Shown: in pieces, positions 51,401-59,677 of the stretch
Position numbering within the stretch: the first letter of the stretch is position 1
Layout: every line of letters begins with the position of its first letter
Assembly (NCBI RefSeq): GCF_014201715.1
Contig: NZ_JACHFD010000009.1
Location: 124,001-188,000 of the forward strand
Length of the DNA stretch: 64,000 nucleotides
Source of the DNA: Haloferula luteola
GTDB lineage: Bacteria > Verrucomicrobiota > Verrucomicrobiia > Verrucomicrobiales > Akkermansiaceae
Reading direction: 5' to 3'
Position numbers and translations under genes: made by a program
The notes under the pieces: generated by a model
Seen by the model: only the letters and a program-made list of their open reading frames with translations
What the model was told of the DNA's origin: nothing
Database searches by the model: none

Positions 51401-54400
51401 GGCACGGTGATCAAACCCGCGGCTGGCCGGAAATCCGTCGTCTGGCTCAATCGTCATCACCGTGGTGAGGGGTGGGTTCGTGCAGAAGCCTATGATTTGC
51501 CCAAGCAAGTCACCGAAAAGCGATCGTCGCCGCGGTTTCTGGATGTGAATGCCGATGGCCTCGTGGATCTTGTGGATGCGGTGTATGGATCGGGGAAGGA
51601 GCTTTTCCTGAATACGGGCGAGGGTTGGGAGGAGGTGCTGGCCCGGGATCCGCGCAGAGAATTGTGTTTCCCTTTCAACTACTCGCACTGGGATGAAAGC
51701 GATCTGGGCACGCGGATGCTCGACTTGAATGGCGACGGCATGATGGATGTGATCAACGATTGGTCGCACCAAAACTACAATGCTCCGACGAATGTCTATC
51801 TGGCCACTGGAGTGGGTTGGGACCATGTTGGATCATCCAAAGACGGACCTTGGGGAATCCCGGGCTCATTCACCTGGACGGACAAATATGAGAAGGACTA
51901 CGCGTTCGGGCAGTTCTATGATTTGAACGCCGATGGCTTGGCCGATTTGACCTTTCCCGGCTTCTCAAGCAATACCGCCTATTTGAATACCGGAAGTGGG
52001 TGGTGGAATGTGAAGAACGAACCCTTCTGGGCCACGGGTCAGAGTGTGGCTGGGCTCGCTTCCAGTGGCTCCACCGTCAATCTGCGTGCGGTCGGTGCTC
52101 CCTTGCCGATCTATGCAAGCACGTCGGCGGAATACTACGGGGTTCCTTCGGGGCGATTCATGGAGGTCAATGGCGATGGTATCGTGGATTTCGTGGCTGC
52201 GCTCCACACTTCGTCCCCACGAGTGTTCATCAACCTCCGTGGGCCGGAACTGATCGAGGGAGTGACGGATGGCTTCGGCAAACACCTCGGGATCGAATAT
52301 ACACGACTCAATGATCCCACGCCTTTGTATGGCACGAACCGGCCCGGCTACGCTCCTCATGATGCGGCATTCGATGGAGCCTTGCAGGAGGGTCAGATCG
52401 CACTGAATGCGGGAGGCTACGTGGTTACGCGCTTGCTGGAGCCCGATGGGCAGGGAGGAATCAAGGGTGCACGGCGGCATTACGGGGATCTTCGTTTTGA
52501 CCGCATTCATCAGACTTCGCTTGGCTTCGGATGGATCGAGGTTTTCGACGAATATGCCGTGGCGGGGCAGGAGGATCAGCCGGCGTGCCGGGGTTTCACT
52601 CGGACTCGATTCCGGCAGGAGTTTCCTTTCGCAGGTAGTCCTGAAACGGTCGAAACCTTTGCAGTGGTTCCCTCTGATTTTGACGAATTCACCGCCTGGG
52701 CCTGGCCAAGTCCCTTTGTCGGGGTCTCGTCAGGTGTGAAATTGGTGGGCCGGGAGGTGAATGCCTATGCGGAACGGGTGGGGGGCGCCGCTTCCAACGA
52801 AACGGGGCCGGTGGCAATCCGTCGTCCCTTCCAACTCAGCTCGGTCTCCCAGAAGTTCGATATGGATGATGCCGGCACTTTGCTATCTCAGGTCACCACC
52901 ATCCAGAATTCGGTGGATGCCTACGGCTTTGTGGAGAGCTCGCTTGTCACCTCTTTGGATGGTTCGGCGACAAGCACCCGCAGTGAGTACGAGCATGCCG
53001 ATACTGGAGGGCAGTGGATTCTCGGGCGTCTAAAAAGCACCACGGTCATCCAATCGAGTGCTTCAGGAACCCGCAGCAAAACCAGCGCTTTCGCCTACAA
53101 CACGGCAGGTTTGCTAACCTCAGAGGTGGTCGAGCCGGGGCACCCGCTCTCGACCACCACCACCTACACCCACGATCTCTTCGGCAACGTGATCCGGACG
53201 ACGGTGACGGCCAGTGGCCAGAGTCGATGGAGTGAGGTGGCTTATGATCCCAATGGGCGCTTCGTCATTTCCGAGACCACTCCGCTCGGGACCCTATCCC
53301 ATCACTACTCGCCGGCTCAGGCACTCCTGTTGGCGACGACGGACATGGATGGGCGGACCACGACTTTCACCTACGATGGATTTGGTACTCAGATCGCAAC
53401 CCATCATCCCAACGGCACGCGTTCCGCAGAGATTACCCGTTTTGCCACCAATGCGGACCTGCCAGGGGCGATTCGGGAAAAACTCGAAGCCTGCCATATG
53501 GATGTCCAATGGGCCCGCATGGCGGAGGAATCGGGCAAACCGCCGGCCATCGTTTGGTTTGATTCTTTAGGTCGCGAAGTTGCCACCCGCGGGACCGTGA
53601 TGGTGTCCGCGGAACCGCTCGCCTTCGAATTCCGATTCACCTACCGTCTTTTCGACGGCCGTGGTCGCGTGACCGAAGAATCCCAGCCGCTGCGGATCCG
53701 ACCCGAGGGAGGAGTGGAGCACATCAGTGCCACCCGCTATCTCTATGATTTCCTTGATCGGAGAATCGCAACGCAAGCCCCCGATGGGGCTCGAAGCGGA
53801 TTGCTCTCAGTGAGTCGCGGCGGCACCGCAAACGATCCGCTGGTGATCATGGTCGCGCGCAACCCCAAAGGGGTGACCTCAACTCGCTGGGAGGACCAGC
53901 ACGGGAGGCTACGGCAGACCACGGATGCCTCCGGACTGACGACGGAGTTTCTTCACGATGTTGAAAACCGTCTTCTCTCGGTTCGCATCAACGGACAGAC
54001 GCAGCTTACGAACACCTACGATCAATTTGGAAATAAAACCCAGGTGTCCGATCTCAGTGCTGGTACTCGCCATGGCACCTACAATGGCTTTGGTGAGGTC
54101 CTGACCCAAAGAAATCCTCTGGGGCAAACGACGAGCACTGTCTATGATAGCCTTGGACGCATCTCTCGAGTGACTCGCCCCGAAGGAGTCTTCCAGTATT
54201 TCTATCGGTCCGTCAGTCCCAACCGTGGCAAGCTCGCCGTCATCACGGGACCTTCCGGCTACTACGAAGCCTTCACATATGGCTCCCAAGATCATGACTA
54301 CGGGCTTACGACTCGTTCCCGGATTCGACAGAAATCAGGAGAGTCTTTCCGCACTGTCGCTACCTCCTACACCGCACTCGGCCTACCCCACCTCACCACC

Positions 54401-57061
54401 GATGCGGGAGGTGCTGTGGTCGGTCAGACTTACGACCCGGTCTATGGCTCCTTTCCCCTGCGTAGTGAACTTCTCTACACTCCCTCCACCGGGTCCCAGC
54501 GCACTCTCCTTGCTCTCGCTCCCAACGTCCAACTCGATGGAGGGCGCCTCCACACGACTGAGCAGCTGGCCCATGGAGTGATCCGTGAAACTTGGACTCA
54601 CCCCGACAACGGACACCTCCTTGAAGTTCACACCCACGGTCTCGGTAAAGATCTCCAGCACCACATCTACACCTGGGACATCCACGGCAACCTCACCCAA
54701 CGCAAAGACCTGCGCGATGGGAAAAGCGAAACCTTTGCTTACGACAATCTCGACCGCCTCACCGCTTCCCATCTCACGACTGGGGGAGCCACCGCCACGC
54801 GCACCTATGGGTACGACCCACGTGGCAATCTCACCCGGAAAGGGGACGAGACCCTTGGCAGCAGCGCAACCCCCACTCATTCCTACCAGGCCTACCGGGT
54901 CACCACGGCGCACCTCAAAGGCCGAACTCGCAGTCACACCTACGATTCGGCGGGCCGTGTTACTCAGATGACCTACAGCGGCACACTTGAGGGCCAAACC
55001 GCCCTTCAGTGGACCTCCTTTGACCAACTCCAGAGCGTTACCAAGACCTCGGCACCCGCCATTCTTACTTTCAGTGCGACCGGCGACCTCGCACCCGCCA
55101 TTGCCGGCATCGCTCCATGGACGAAGTTCTTTCCTTCGACCACCCGGGCGACGTTTGAGTTTGATGCTTCAGGTCAGCGTACACGCCAGCTCCTCACGCG
55201 CACCTTTTCCAGCAATGAAGAGGCCGTCGTCGATACACGCTACCTCGGCAACTATGAGGAGGAAGCATGGAGTACGGATACCCCGGGAGAACCTGGGATG
55301 GGAGTTTTCAAAACGCTCCATCGCCACCGATTCGGTTCCGCCTTGCTCACCTATGAGGAGTCGAGTTCATCGATGACCCGACTCGCCGTCGTACTCACCG
55401 ATCACGTGGGGAGCACCGATACCATCATTCGGGCTGACTGGAATCCCTCAACCCATTCCTGGAAAACCGCCACGACGGAACCGAGCGGCGAGAGGCAATC
55501 TTTTGACGCTTGGGGCGAACGCCGGCACGGTGCCACCTGGCAGGATCTCAGAACGACTTGGAATGGCTCCCAAAGCACCAGTGCTGCGGATGTCAATCGG
55601 GGTTTCACGGGCCACGAAATGCTCGATGATTTCGGCCTCGTTCATATGAACGGCCGCATCTACGACCCTGAACTAGGCCGCTTCCTCAGCCCCGATCCCT
55701 ACGTTCAAGTTCCCGAATTCAGCCAGAATTTCAATCGTTACAGCTACGTGCTGAACAATCCGTTGAGTCATACGGACAGCACGGGCCATTTCATCGATCT
55801 CATCATTGCGGCTGTGGTCTGGGCCGTGACAGCGATTGCCAACGTTCTCACGGCCTATGGTGCTTTTGTTGCGACCGGTTACTTTACTGGCGGGCTCCTA
55901 GGGGCGCTAGGGGCAGCCGTCATCGGCATCGCTGCACCAGGAACTTTCCTCGCCTTTGGCGCATGGATCGGAGGCATGGCGGCTGGAACCGCGTTGGCCA
56001 TGGGTTTATCGAGCGTGGCCCTGACCGGCTACAGCATTGCGAGCCAGCTTTCCGCGGGGGCTTCAACGAGCGACATCCTTCGAGGGGTTGCTGTCGGGTT
56101 CGTGTCGGCGACGCTGACGGCGGGCTGGCTGCATCCTCTGCAAGAAGCGGCCACATCGGCGTCTGGACTTGGAACTCAAACGGCGCTAAAAGCGGCGCAC
56201 GTGGCGGGACATGGGATCATTGGAGGCCTCAGTCAGGAAGCAATGGGGGGCCGATTTCAAGACGGGGTTCTCGGTGGAGCCGCGGGAGCCGCGTCAAGTT
56301 GGGTTCCTGGCATCGCTGATGTGACCGCAGCGGATGGTACGATCGGCTCAGAGATTGGCGTGGTCGGTCGAACGGCCGTCGCAGGTGCCTTGGGAGGAAC
56401 GGCGTCCGTGGTGGGCGGAGGAAAGTTCGCAAACGGCGCTTACACGGCGGCGTTCCAGCATTTGCTCAGCGAGGGAGGGTCGTTCTCCAGACGAAGCGAA
56501 AACTCGTTCGATGCCGAAGCTGCTCGATATTCGGAATCTGCGTATACCACCCGAGATGGAGGGGCTCTCTCGGAGCTCGGGATAGGGTATCAGGATAACG
56601 TTGATGGCTTTGGTGCTGCGCTTTATGGCGACGCAAAAGGCGGCTACGTGTTAGCTTTCCGAGGAACCAACTTCTTTTCACTTGGGGACTGGAAGGCGAA
56701 TGTGCTCCAAGCGTTTGGGTTTAGAACCAGCCAATACGAGCAAGCGGTTTTGCTGGCCGCGGAAGTATACCAGAGGACCGGCGGAAATGTGACGTTCGTA
56801 GGTCACTCTTTGGGCGGCGGGCTTGCAAGCGCGGCCGCTGGTGCGACTGGAGGGTGCGCGATCACTTTCAATTCTGCTGGGGTGAGCGGAACTTATCGTG
56901 GAAGCCCAGGGTTGATTACAGCGAACTTCATTCGAGGGGATATATTGAGCGTGGGTCAAGATTTCAGTCCGTTGCCGAATGCAGCGGGGTCCCGCGTTCC
57001 TTTCTCAGGAACCGGGGGGCCAATAAACAGGCACTTCATCAGGCAGTTCACCCAACGTTAG
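48434..57061 (+). CDS. Secreted SpvB/TcB-Rhs polymorphic toxin with C-terminal lipase-like domain
   Basis: A 2875-aa protein. Signal-like N-terminus (about 1-40); LamG-like domain with a DADQDGLADDWE motif (to about 285); SpvB-like N-domain (about 335-400, YSIPIDVPKGTAGMEPKLSL, LGWSMTGF); FG-GAP/VCBS repeats (about 830-1290, DLDGDGRAEL, DLNGDGMMDV); RHS/YD repeats (about 1515-2430); the core end RIYDPELGRFLSPDPY and NRYSYVLNNPLSHTDSTG; a hydrophobic pre-toxin region (about 2452-2677) ending GGGKFANGAYTAAFQHLL; and a C-terminal toxin (about 2678-2875) with LAFRGTN and GHSLGGGL (GxSxG, Ser about 2790), i.e. a lipase class 3-type fold. Rhs shells enclose and release such domains to attack competitors. 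The TTG start has AGGAG 3 nt upstream; ATG 48455 is an alternative. Confidence 0.9.
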   Translation: MKKRSLGMGGCPIRRSFMVSVLKIAGASVAWMALLGTQVLAYLEPIDFEEPEYHLLEVVDARHHFESGRMTGWDLVSGEATVVPDGVGGSGQAVQLRQDDGFQGTHLRRVIDWSGEESVAFIDFKIRPVANPGGSLANFHSNGSQLAFQASDEPGLGEVWVYHGNDDSTDAEEWWVAGPRFAYDPETQVAFEYVRVTLRQDLNRRVWDLFMDGKLVAVNLGFEGRGAILQALDFYGSESGDLLVDDVSVDGENMLYADADQDGLADDWEVAHGSNPLVYDRDELRPGAAKSWLDEYLESLWPESGAQGTTVRGWLRAPAPGVVPPLTILGGHQPVGALKGALTVAGDGSAAYSIPIDVPKGTAGMEPKLSLDYSSNGMNGMAGLGWSMTGFQQITRGAATMAKDGLVDGVDFDENDRFFFNGERLVCVDGVYGAAGSEYRTEVDSFARIVAMGQRGGGPEWWQIQTKTGLVLELGKTEDARVEGEKGVLSWSVNDVSDTLGNYYAVSYARDESAAGEVINQRVNRVDFTGHRGVAGSGDRSPYASVRFEFESRPDVRTFYTAGIRQSFDCRLKSVVVATGGFENHRYDLHYEASEQTGRSLLVAVEKVVGGMRIPATTFQWRTVGHQDEKWREVSNGSVSEYASGLDSRKQMYGFLAVDDDDASELRLSGCAWRAIPFEYAVTDATRIVLEYRSEVLPSHAMIGLDENTEASNPTRLNRIVGSGTGPKPVLQSQAVYGTGDVGSWKSISFSPGATTGAYTAHQLVLVNDDVDLSDGAGMSEFRNIRVFEAGHEAEAQALDFKVGIELPQMMGTTAGADVGFLQTDLDADGGAEWIHQLYYDADGTNPEYLLKRHGMVLTGGSDGFHFLPSPPEEIPVLTDIRNAYDDSTALRAGWMARPTDLDGDGRAELAVPLHITRANGRWFNDHGFANWDGASWEVNPSWQLPFRSDNLVSYGRFKDFRFIDLDGDGFVDFSATDTDYGRMLEPATGTVIKPAAGRKSVVWLNRHHRGEGWVRAEAYDLPKQVTEKRSSPRFLDVNADGLVDLVDAVYGSGKELFLNTGEGWEEVLARDPRRELCFPFNYSHWDESDLGTRMLDLNGDGMMDVINDWSHQNYNAPTNVYLATGVGWDHVGSSKDGPWGIPGSFTWTDKYEKDYAFGQFYDLNADGLADLTFPGFSSNTAYLNTGSGWWNVKNEPFWATGQSVAGLASSGSTVNLRAVGAPLPIYASTSAEYYGVPSGRFMEVNGDGIVDFVAALHTSSPRVFINLRGPELIEGVTDGFGKHLGIEYTRLNDPTPLYGTNRPGYAPHDAAFDGALQEGQIALNAGGYVVTRLLEPDGQGGIKGARRHYGDLRFDRIHQTSLGFGWIEVFDEYAVAGQEDQPACRGFTRTRFRQEFPFAGSPETVETFAVVPSDFDEFTAWAWPSPFVGVSSGVKLVGREVNAYAERVGGAASNETGPVAIRRPFQLSSVSQKFDMDDAGTLLSQVTTIQNSVDAYGFVESSLVTSLDGSATSTRSEYEHADTGGQWILGRLKSTTVIQSSASGTRSKTSAFAYNTAGLLTSEVVEPGHPLSTTTTYTHDLFGNVIRTTVTASGQSRWSEVAYDPNGRFVISETTPLGTLSHHYSPAQALLLATTDMDGRTTTFTYDGFGTQIATHHPNGTRSAEITRFATNADLPGAIREKLEACHMDVQWARMAEESGKPPAIVWFDSLGREVATRGTVMVSAEPLAFEFRFTYRLFDGRGRVTEESQPLRIRPEGGVEHISATRYLYDFLDRRIATQAPDGARSGLLSVSRGGTANDPLVIMVARNPKGVTSTRWEDQHGRLRQTTDASGLTTEFLHDVENRLLSVRINGQTQLTNTYDQFGNKTQVSDLSAGTRHGTYNGFGEVLTQRNPLGQTTSTVYDSLGRISRVTRPEGVFQYFYRSVSPNRGKLAVITGPSGYYEAFTYGSQDHDYGLTTRSRIRQKSGESFRTVATSYTALGLPHLTTDAGGAVVGQTYDPVYGSFPLRSELLYTPSTGSQRTLLALAPNVQLDGGRLHTTEQLAHGVIRETWTHPDNGHLLEVHTHGLGKDLQHHIYTWDIHGNLTQRKDLRDGKSETFAYDNLDRLTASHLTTGGATATRTYGYDPRGNLTRKGDETLGSSATPTHSYQAYRVTTAHLKGRTRSHTYDSAGRVTQMTYSGTLEGQTALQWTSFDQLQSVTKTSAPAILTFSATGDLAPAIAGIAPWTKFFPSTTRATFEFDASGQRTRQLLTRTFSSNEEAVVDTRYLGNYEEEAWSTDTPGEPGMGVFKTLHRHRFGSALLTYEESSSSMTRLAVVLTDHVGSTDTIIRADWNPSTHSWKTATTEPSGERQSFDAWGERRHGATWQDLRTTWNGSQSTSAADVNRGFTGHEMLDDFGLVHMNGRIYDPELGRFLSPDPYVQVPEFSQNFNRYSYVLNNPLSHTDSTGHFIDLIIAAVVWAVTAIANVLTAYGAFVATGYFTGGLLGALGAAVIGIAAPGTFLAFGAWIGGMAAGTALAMGLSSVALTGYSIASQLSAGASTSDILRGVAVGFVSATLTAGWLHPLQEAATSASGLGTQTALKAAHVAGHGIIGGLSQEAMGGRFQDGVLGGAAGAASSWVPGIADVTAADGTIGSEIGVVGRTAVAGALGGTASVVGGGKFANGAYTAAFQHLLSEGGSFSRRSENSFDAEAARYSESAYTTRDGGALSELGIGYQDNVDGFGAALYGDAKGGYVLAFRGTNFFSLGDWKANVLQAFGFRTSQYEQAVLLAAEVYQRTGGNVTFVGHSLGGGLASAAAGATGGCAITFNSAGVSGTYRGSPGLITANFIRGDILSVGQDFSPLPNAAGSRVPFSGTGGPINRHFIRQFTQR
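55901..56467 (+). repeat. Pre-toxin recombination repeat, copy 1
   Basis: 567 bp coding for the last part of the Rhs pre-toxin region. It matches 58547-59113 without gaps (constant offset 2646); I counted 9 mismatches by eye. Both copies are in the same reading frame. Similarity stops abruptly just after the shared HLL residues, where the toxin domains diverge. Confidence 0.95.
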
Positions 57062-57066
57062 ATCCA

Positions 57067-57861
57067 ATGAAATTTGATTTGCTACTCGTAGCAGTTTGGG
57101 CAAGCGCCATTCTGGCGTGTAGCTCGCAGCAATCCGCTTCGATCTCATTGAAGGGCATGAAGGCTGAAAATTATTTCGAGAATCCTGTACAGGTGGAGCT
57201 GGCACAAGCGACCGCGAGAAACGACATCCGCGGGATCGACGCTGCGCTAGCGAAGGGGGCTGACGCTAATGGGATTGGTCGGGAAGAGATGACCCCTCTC
57301 GCCTGGGCGTTTTCGAAGCAGCAAAAGGAAAGCTTCAAGAGATTGCTTGAAAAGGGAGCTAATCCGAATTTTCAGACGAAGAAAGTCGCATGGAACAATG
57401 ACGGGCAGTCGGTCATGCAGTTCGCGGCGCTCTCCGAAGACCCGGACTATTTGAGATTGGCCTTGCAACACGGTGGGAATCCGAATGCGCCAGATCTTCT
57501 TCCGGGGAAAACGATTATTTTTACAGCCATTCGCAACCGACGCTCTGAGAACGTCGAAATCTTGGCAAAGGGAGGCGCGGACATTGATCGGCAAGATAAG
57601 GCCGGGTTCACACCTATCATGGCGGCGAAGAATGACACGCAATACGATATCGTGTTTCTGCTAATGGAATTGGGCGCGGACTTGTCGAAACGGCACCACC
57701 TGATGACACCGGATGGTGACAAGAAAAACGCGGGGCAAACGCTCGCTGAGTCCATCCAACAGCTTGGCGATCGATCGATTCGCGTGCTGGGGAAGGAAAA
57801 AGAACAAAGGGAATGGTACGACAAGGTCGTTGCCGAATTAAGGCGGCGGGGATTGATGTAG
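57067..57861 (+). CDS. Ankyrin-repeat lipoprotein, probable immunity protein for the lipase toxin
   Basis: A 264-aa predicted lipoprotein (signal MKFDLLLVAVWASAILACSS, Cys about residue 18) with about five ankyrin repeats (about 45-220: GIDAALAKGADANGIG, RLLEKGANPNF, LALQHGGNPNAPD, ILAKGGADIDRQDKAGFTPI, MELGADLSKR). It starts 5 nt after the Rhs stop. Ankyrin lipoproteins are known immunity proteins for some lipase effectors, so it probably binds and blocks the toxin in the periplasm. This start is preferred over the open frame from 56854, which overlaps the Rhs end, because it begins the signal peptide. Confidence 0.8.
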   Translation: MKFDLLLVAVWASAILACSSQQSASISLKGMKAENYFENPVQVELAQATARNDIRGIDAALAKGADANGIGREEMTPLAWAFSKQQKESFKRLLEKGANPNFQTKKVAWNNDGQSVMQFAALSEDPDYLRLALQHGGNPNAPDLLPGKTIIFTAIRNRRSENVEILAKGGADIDRQDKAGFTPIMAAKNDTQYDIVFLLMELGADLSKRHHLMTPDGDKKNAGQTLAESIQQLGDRSIRVLGKEKEQREWYDKVVAELRRRGLM

Positions 57862-57976
57862 GCGAAGTCCCTCCGGACCCCGCCTCGAAATACTCCGCCC
57901 CACGAAGTCAGGCTCCGCACCTCCCAACATGCCGCTGGCGTGCAGTCACGTTGGCAGCTTGTCCTGCGGGGTCTTG
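57861..57976 (+). repeat. Imperfect 116-bp cassette-end element, copy 1
   Basis: Lies directly after the ankyrin gene and matches 60072-60187 along its whole length. Identical blocks are CCACGAAG-CAGGCTCCGC, AACATGCCGCTGG-GTGC-GTCACG and GCTTGTCCTGCGGGGTCTTG. Copy 2 sits in the same place after the second immunity gene. Confidence 0.85.
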
Positions 57977-58037
57977 GCGAAGGGGTCAGTCCTCGCACTT
58001 TAACATGGCGAAGGGGTCAGTCCTCGCACTTTAACAT
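57976..58037 (+). repeat. Perfect 31-bp tandem duplication
   Basis: 57976-58006 and 58007-58037 are identical 31-mers containing AAGGGGTCAGTCCTCGCACT and ending TTTAACAT. The element resembles short repeats often found next to REP-associated (Y1) transposase genes, but no such gene is present here. Confidence 0.9.
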
Positions 58038-58175
58038 TGCGTTGCGTCTCTCACTCCACACCGCGCCCCCGGCCAACCGCCCCACCACCCGCAGCTGTGC
58101 TTCGAGGGGAGGCGCTTCGGGCGACAGTGAGAGCAGGCGGACTCACAGCCTCGCGCCCTTTTGCTGCGGCGTCGA

Positions 58176-58489
58176 TCAGCCGCCCGCCCGTCCGGTGACC
58201 CAGGCACTCCACATCGGCTCCCGCTCGGCGAACTCCTCGCTGGTGAGCGGCTCGCCCGGCGGCTTGCCCCAGATGGCGATGTGTTTTGCCGCCCAGCCGG
58301 TCGGCTTTGACTCGCCTCGCGGGCCTGGATGCCCTTGCGGCGTCGGTAGGCTTCGCGCTGTTTGCGGCGGGGTTCGGCGAGCGCTTCGTCGGTGAGATCG
58401 AGCTTCGGTCGCCCTCCTTTCACGCCGTGGGCGGCTCCCTTGATCCCATGATGGCCTTGGGCACGGGCGGTTTCGGGCGGGATGTTCAC
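58176..58489 (-). pseudogene. Frameshifted gene remnant, function unknown
   Basis: On the minus strand one frame reads GIKGAAHGVKGGRPKLDL, DEALAEPRRKQREAYRRRKG, then the protein-like signal moves to another frame near 58315: ESKPTGWAAKHIAIWGKPPG, EPLTSEEFAEREPMWSAW, stop. Joined, they give about 100 residues of plausible charged helical protein, so a single indel has probably broken the gene. The family is not recognised. Together with the 31-bp repeats it looks like debris of a mobile insertion between the two toxin cassettes. The rest of 58038-58543 is non-coding as far as I can see. Confidence 0.5.
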
Positions 58490-58543
58490 GGTGCATGCTG
58501 GAACGTCCTTCGGACCCTGCCATATGTTTTATTAAACAAGGAA

Positions 58544-59677
58544 ATGGGGGCGTTAGGGGCAGCCGTCATCGGCATCGCTGCACCAGGAACTTTCCTCGCC
58601 TTTGGCGCATGGATCGGAGGCCTGGCGGCTGGAACCGCGTTAGCCATGGGTTTATCGAGCGTGGCCCTGACCGGCTACAGCATTGCGAGCCAGCTTTCCG
58701 CGGGGGCTTCAACGAGCGACATCCTTCGAGGGGTTGCTGTCGGGTTCGTGTCGGCGACGCTGACGGCGGGCTGGCTGCATCCTCTGCAAGAAGCGGCCAC
58801 ATCGGCGTCTGGACTTGGAACTCAAACGGCGCTAAAAGCGGCGCACGTGGCGGGACATGGGATCATTGGAGGCCTCAGTCAGGAAGCAATGGGGGGCCGA
58901 TTTCAAGACGGGGTTCTCGGTGGAGCCGCGGGATCCGCGTCAAGTTGGGTTCCTGGCATCGCTGATGTGACCGCAGCGGATGGGACGATCGGCTCAGAGA
59001 TTGGCGTGGTCGGTCGAACGGCTGTCGCAGGTGCCTTGGGAGGAACGGCGTCCGTGGTGGGCGGAGGAAAGTTCGCAAACGGAGCCTACACGGCGGCGTT
59101 CCAGCACTTGCTCAATGCGGAGGGTGCCGCATTGAAACGAATATTTGATGTGGAGGGTTCTTACGATTCGGCAAAAGCTGAACTCAAAATCCGAGTTTTC
59201 CATGACGGGAAATCTAGTGAGTTTTCGATTGTCGCCGACACAGGTGGCGAATATCTTTCGCAATCAGACTTCGAGAAAAATGGCACTGCGGTTCCTCTAG
59301 GTGACTACGATCTAGTCCCCGACCCAACCCCAGGACGAAGGGGGCCAGGCGTAGGCACTTGGATTGCTTTGTATGCTAAAGATCAGCAGATCGATGGCTA
59401 TAAAATGTGGATGGGTTGGGGTAAGGGGCTGAAATACTTAATTTCTCACAATACGATGGCAGGCGGAGCGTTTGGACGTGGCAATTTTAGGCTTCATCTG
59501 GGATCCGTATCGCTCGGTTGTGTTACCTGTTACAACGGGTCGAGCGACGGTCGAATCGGAACCTACAATAGAATGGCGGCTGCTGTTTCTTCTTCGTGGC
59601 TGGTTTCCGTTCCATATTGGCCTGACCGACCGATGGGCTCACAGGTAAGTGTTTATGGAACTATAAGTGTGAAATGA
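58544..59677 (+). CDS. Orphan Rhs C-terminal cassette with L,D-transpeptidase-like toxin domain
   Basis: A 377-aa frame. Residues 2-190 repeat the pre-toxin region of the large Rhs protein almost exactly (to GGGKFANGAYTAAFQHLL). Residues about 190-377 are unrelated to the lipase domain: TAVPLGDYDLVPDPTPG, RGNFRLHLGSVSLGCVTC (His about 316, Cys about 325). This P-x-G-x-Y plus His...S-x-G-Cys layout resembles DUF2778/Tlde1-type L,D-transpeptidase-fold effectors that attack peptidoglycan. The only nearby in-frame ATG (58544) lies one codon before the repeat with AAGGA too close upstream, so independent expression is doubtful. A frame open from 58286 runs through antisense debris. Best read as a silent warhead store. 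Confidence 0.8.
   Translation: MGALGAAVIGIAAPGTFLAFGAWIGGLAAGTALAMGLSSVALTGYSIASQLSAGASTSDILRGVAVGFVSATLTAGWLHPLQEAATSASGLGTQTALKAAHVAGHGIIGGLSQEAMGGRFQDGVLGGAAGSASSWVPGIADVTAADGTIGSEIGVVGRTAVAGALGGTASVVGGGKFANGAYTAAFQHLLNAEGAALKRIFDVEGSYDSAKAELKIRVFHDGKSSEFSIVADTGGEYLSQSDFEKNGTAVPLGDYDLVPDPTPGRRGPGVGTWIALYAKDQQIDGYKMWMGWGKGLKYLISHNTMAGGAFGRGNFRLHLGSVSLGCVTCYNGSSDGRIGTYNRMAAAVSSSWLVSVPYWPDRPMGSQVSVYGTISVK
58547..59113 (+). repeat. Pre-toxin recombination repeat, copy 2
   Basis: Second copy of the 567-bp segment found at 55901-56467, same orientation and frame. It begins abruptly inside the debris region and ends where the new toxin domain starts. Confidence 0.95.

Noticed and set aside
58286..58543. 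Upstream extension of the orphan toxin frame
   Set aside because: It is antisense to the broken remnant gene and resembles no Rhs sequence; the match to the Rhs protein begins at 58547.
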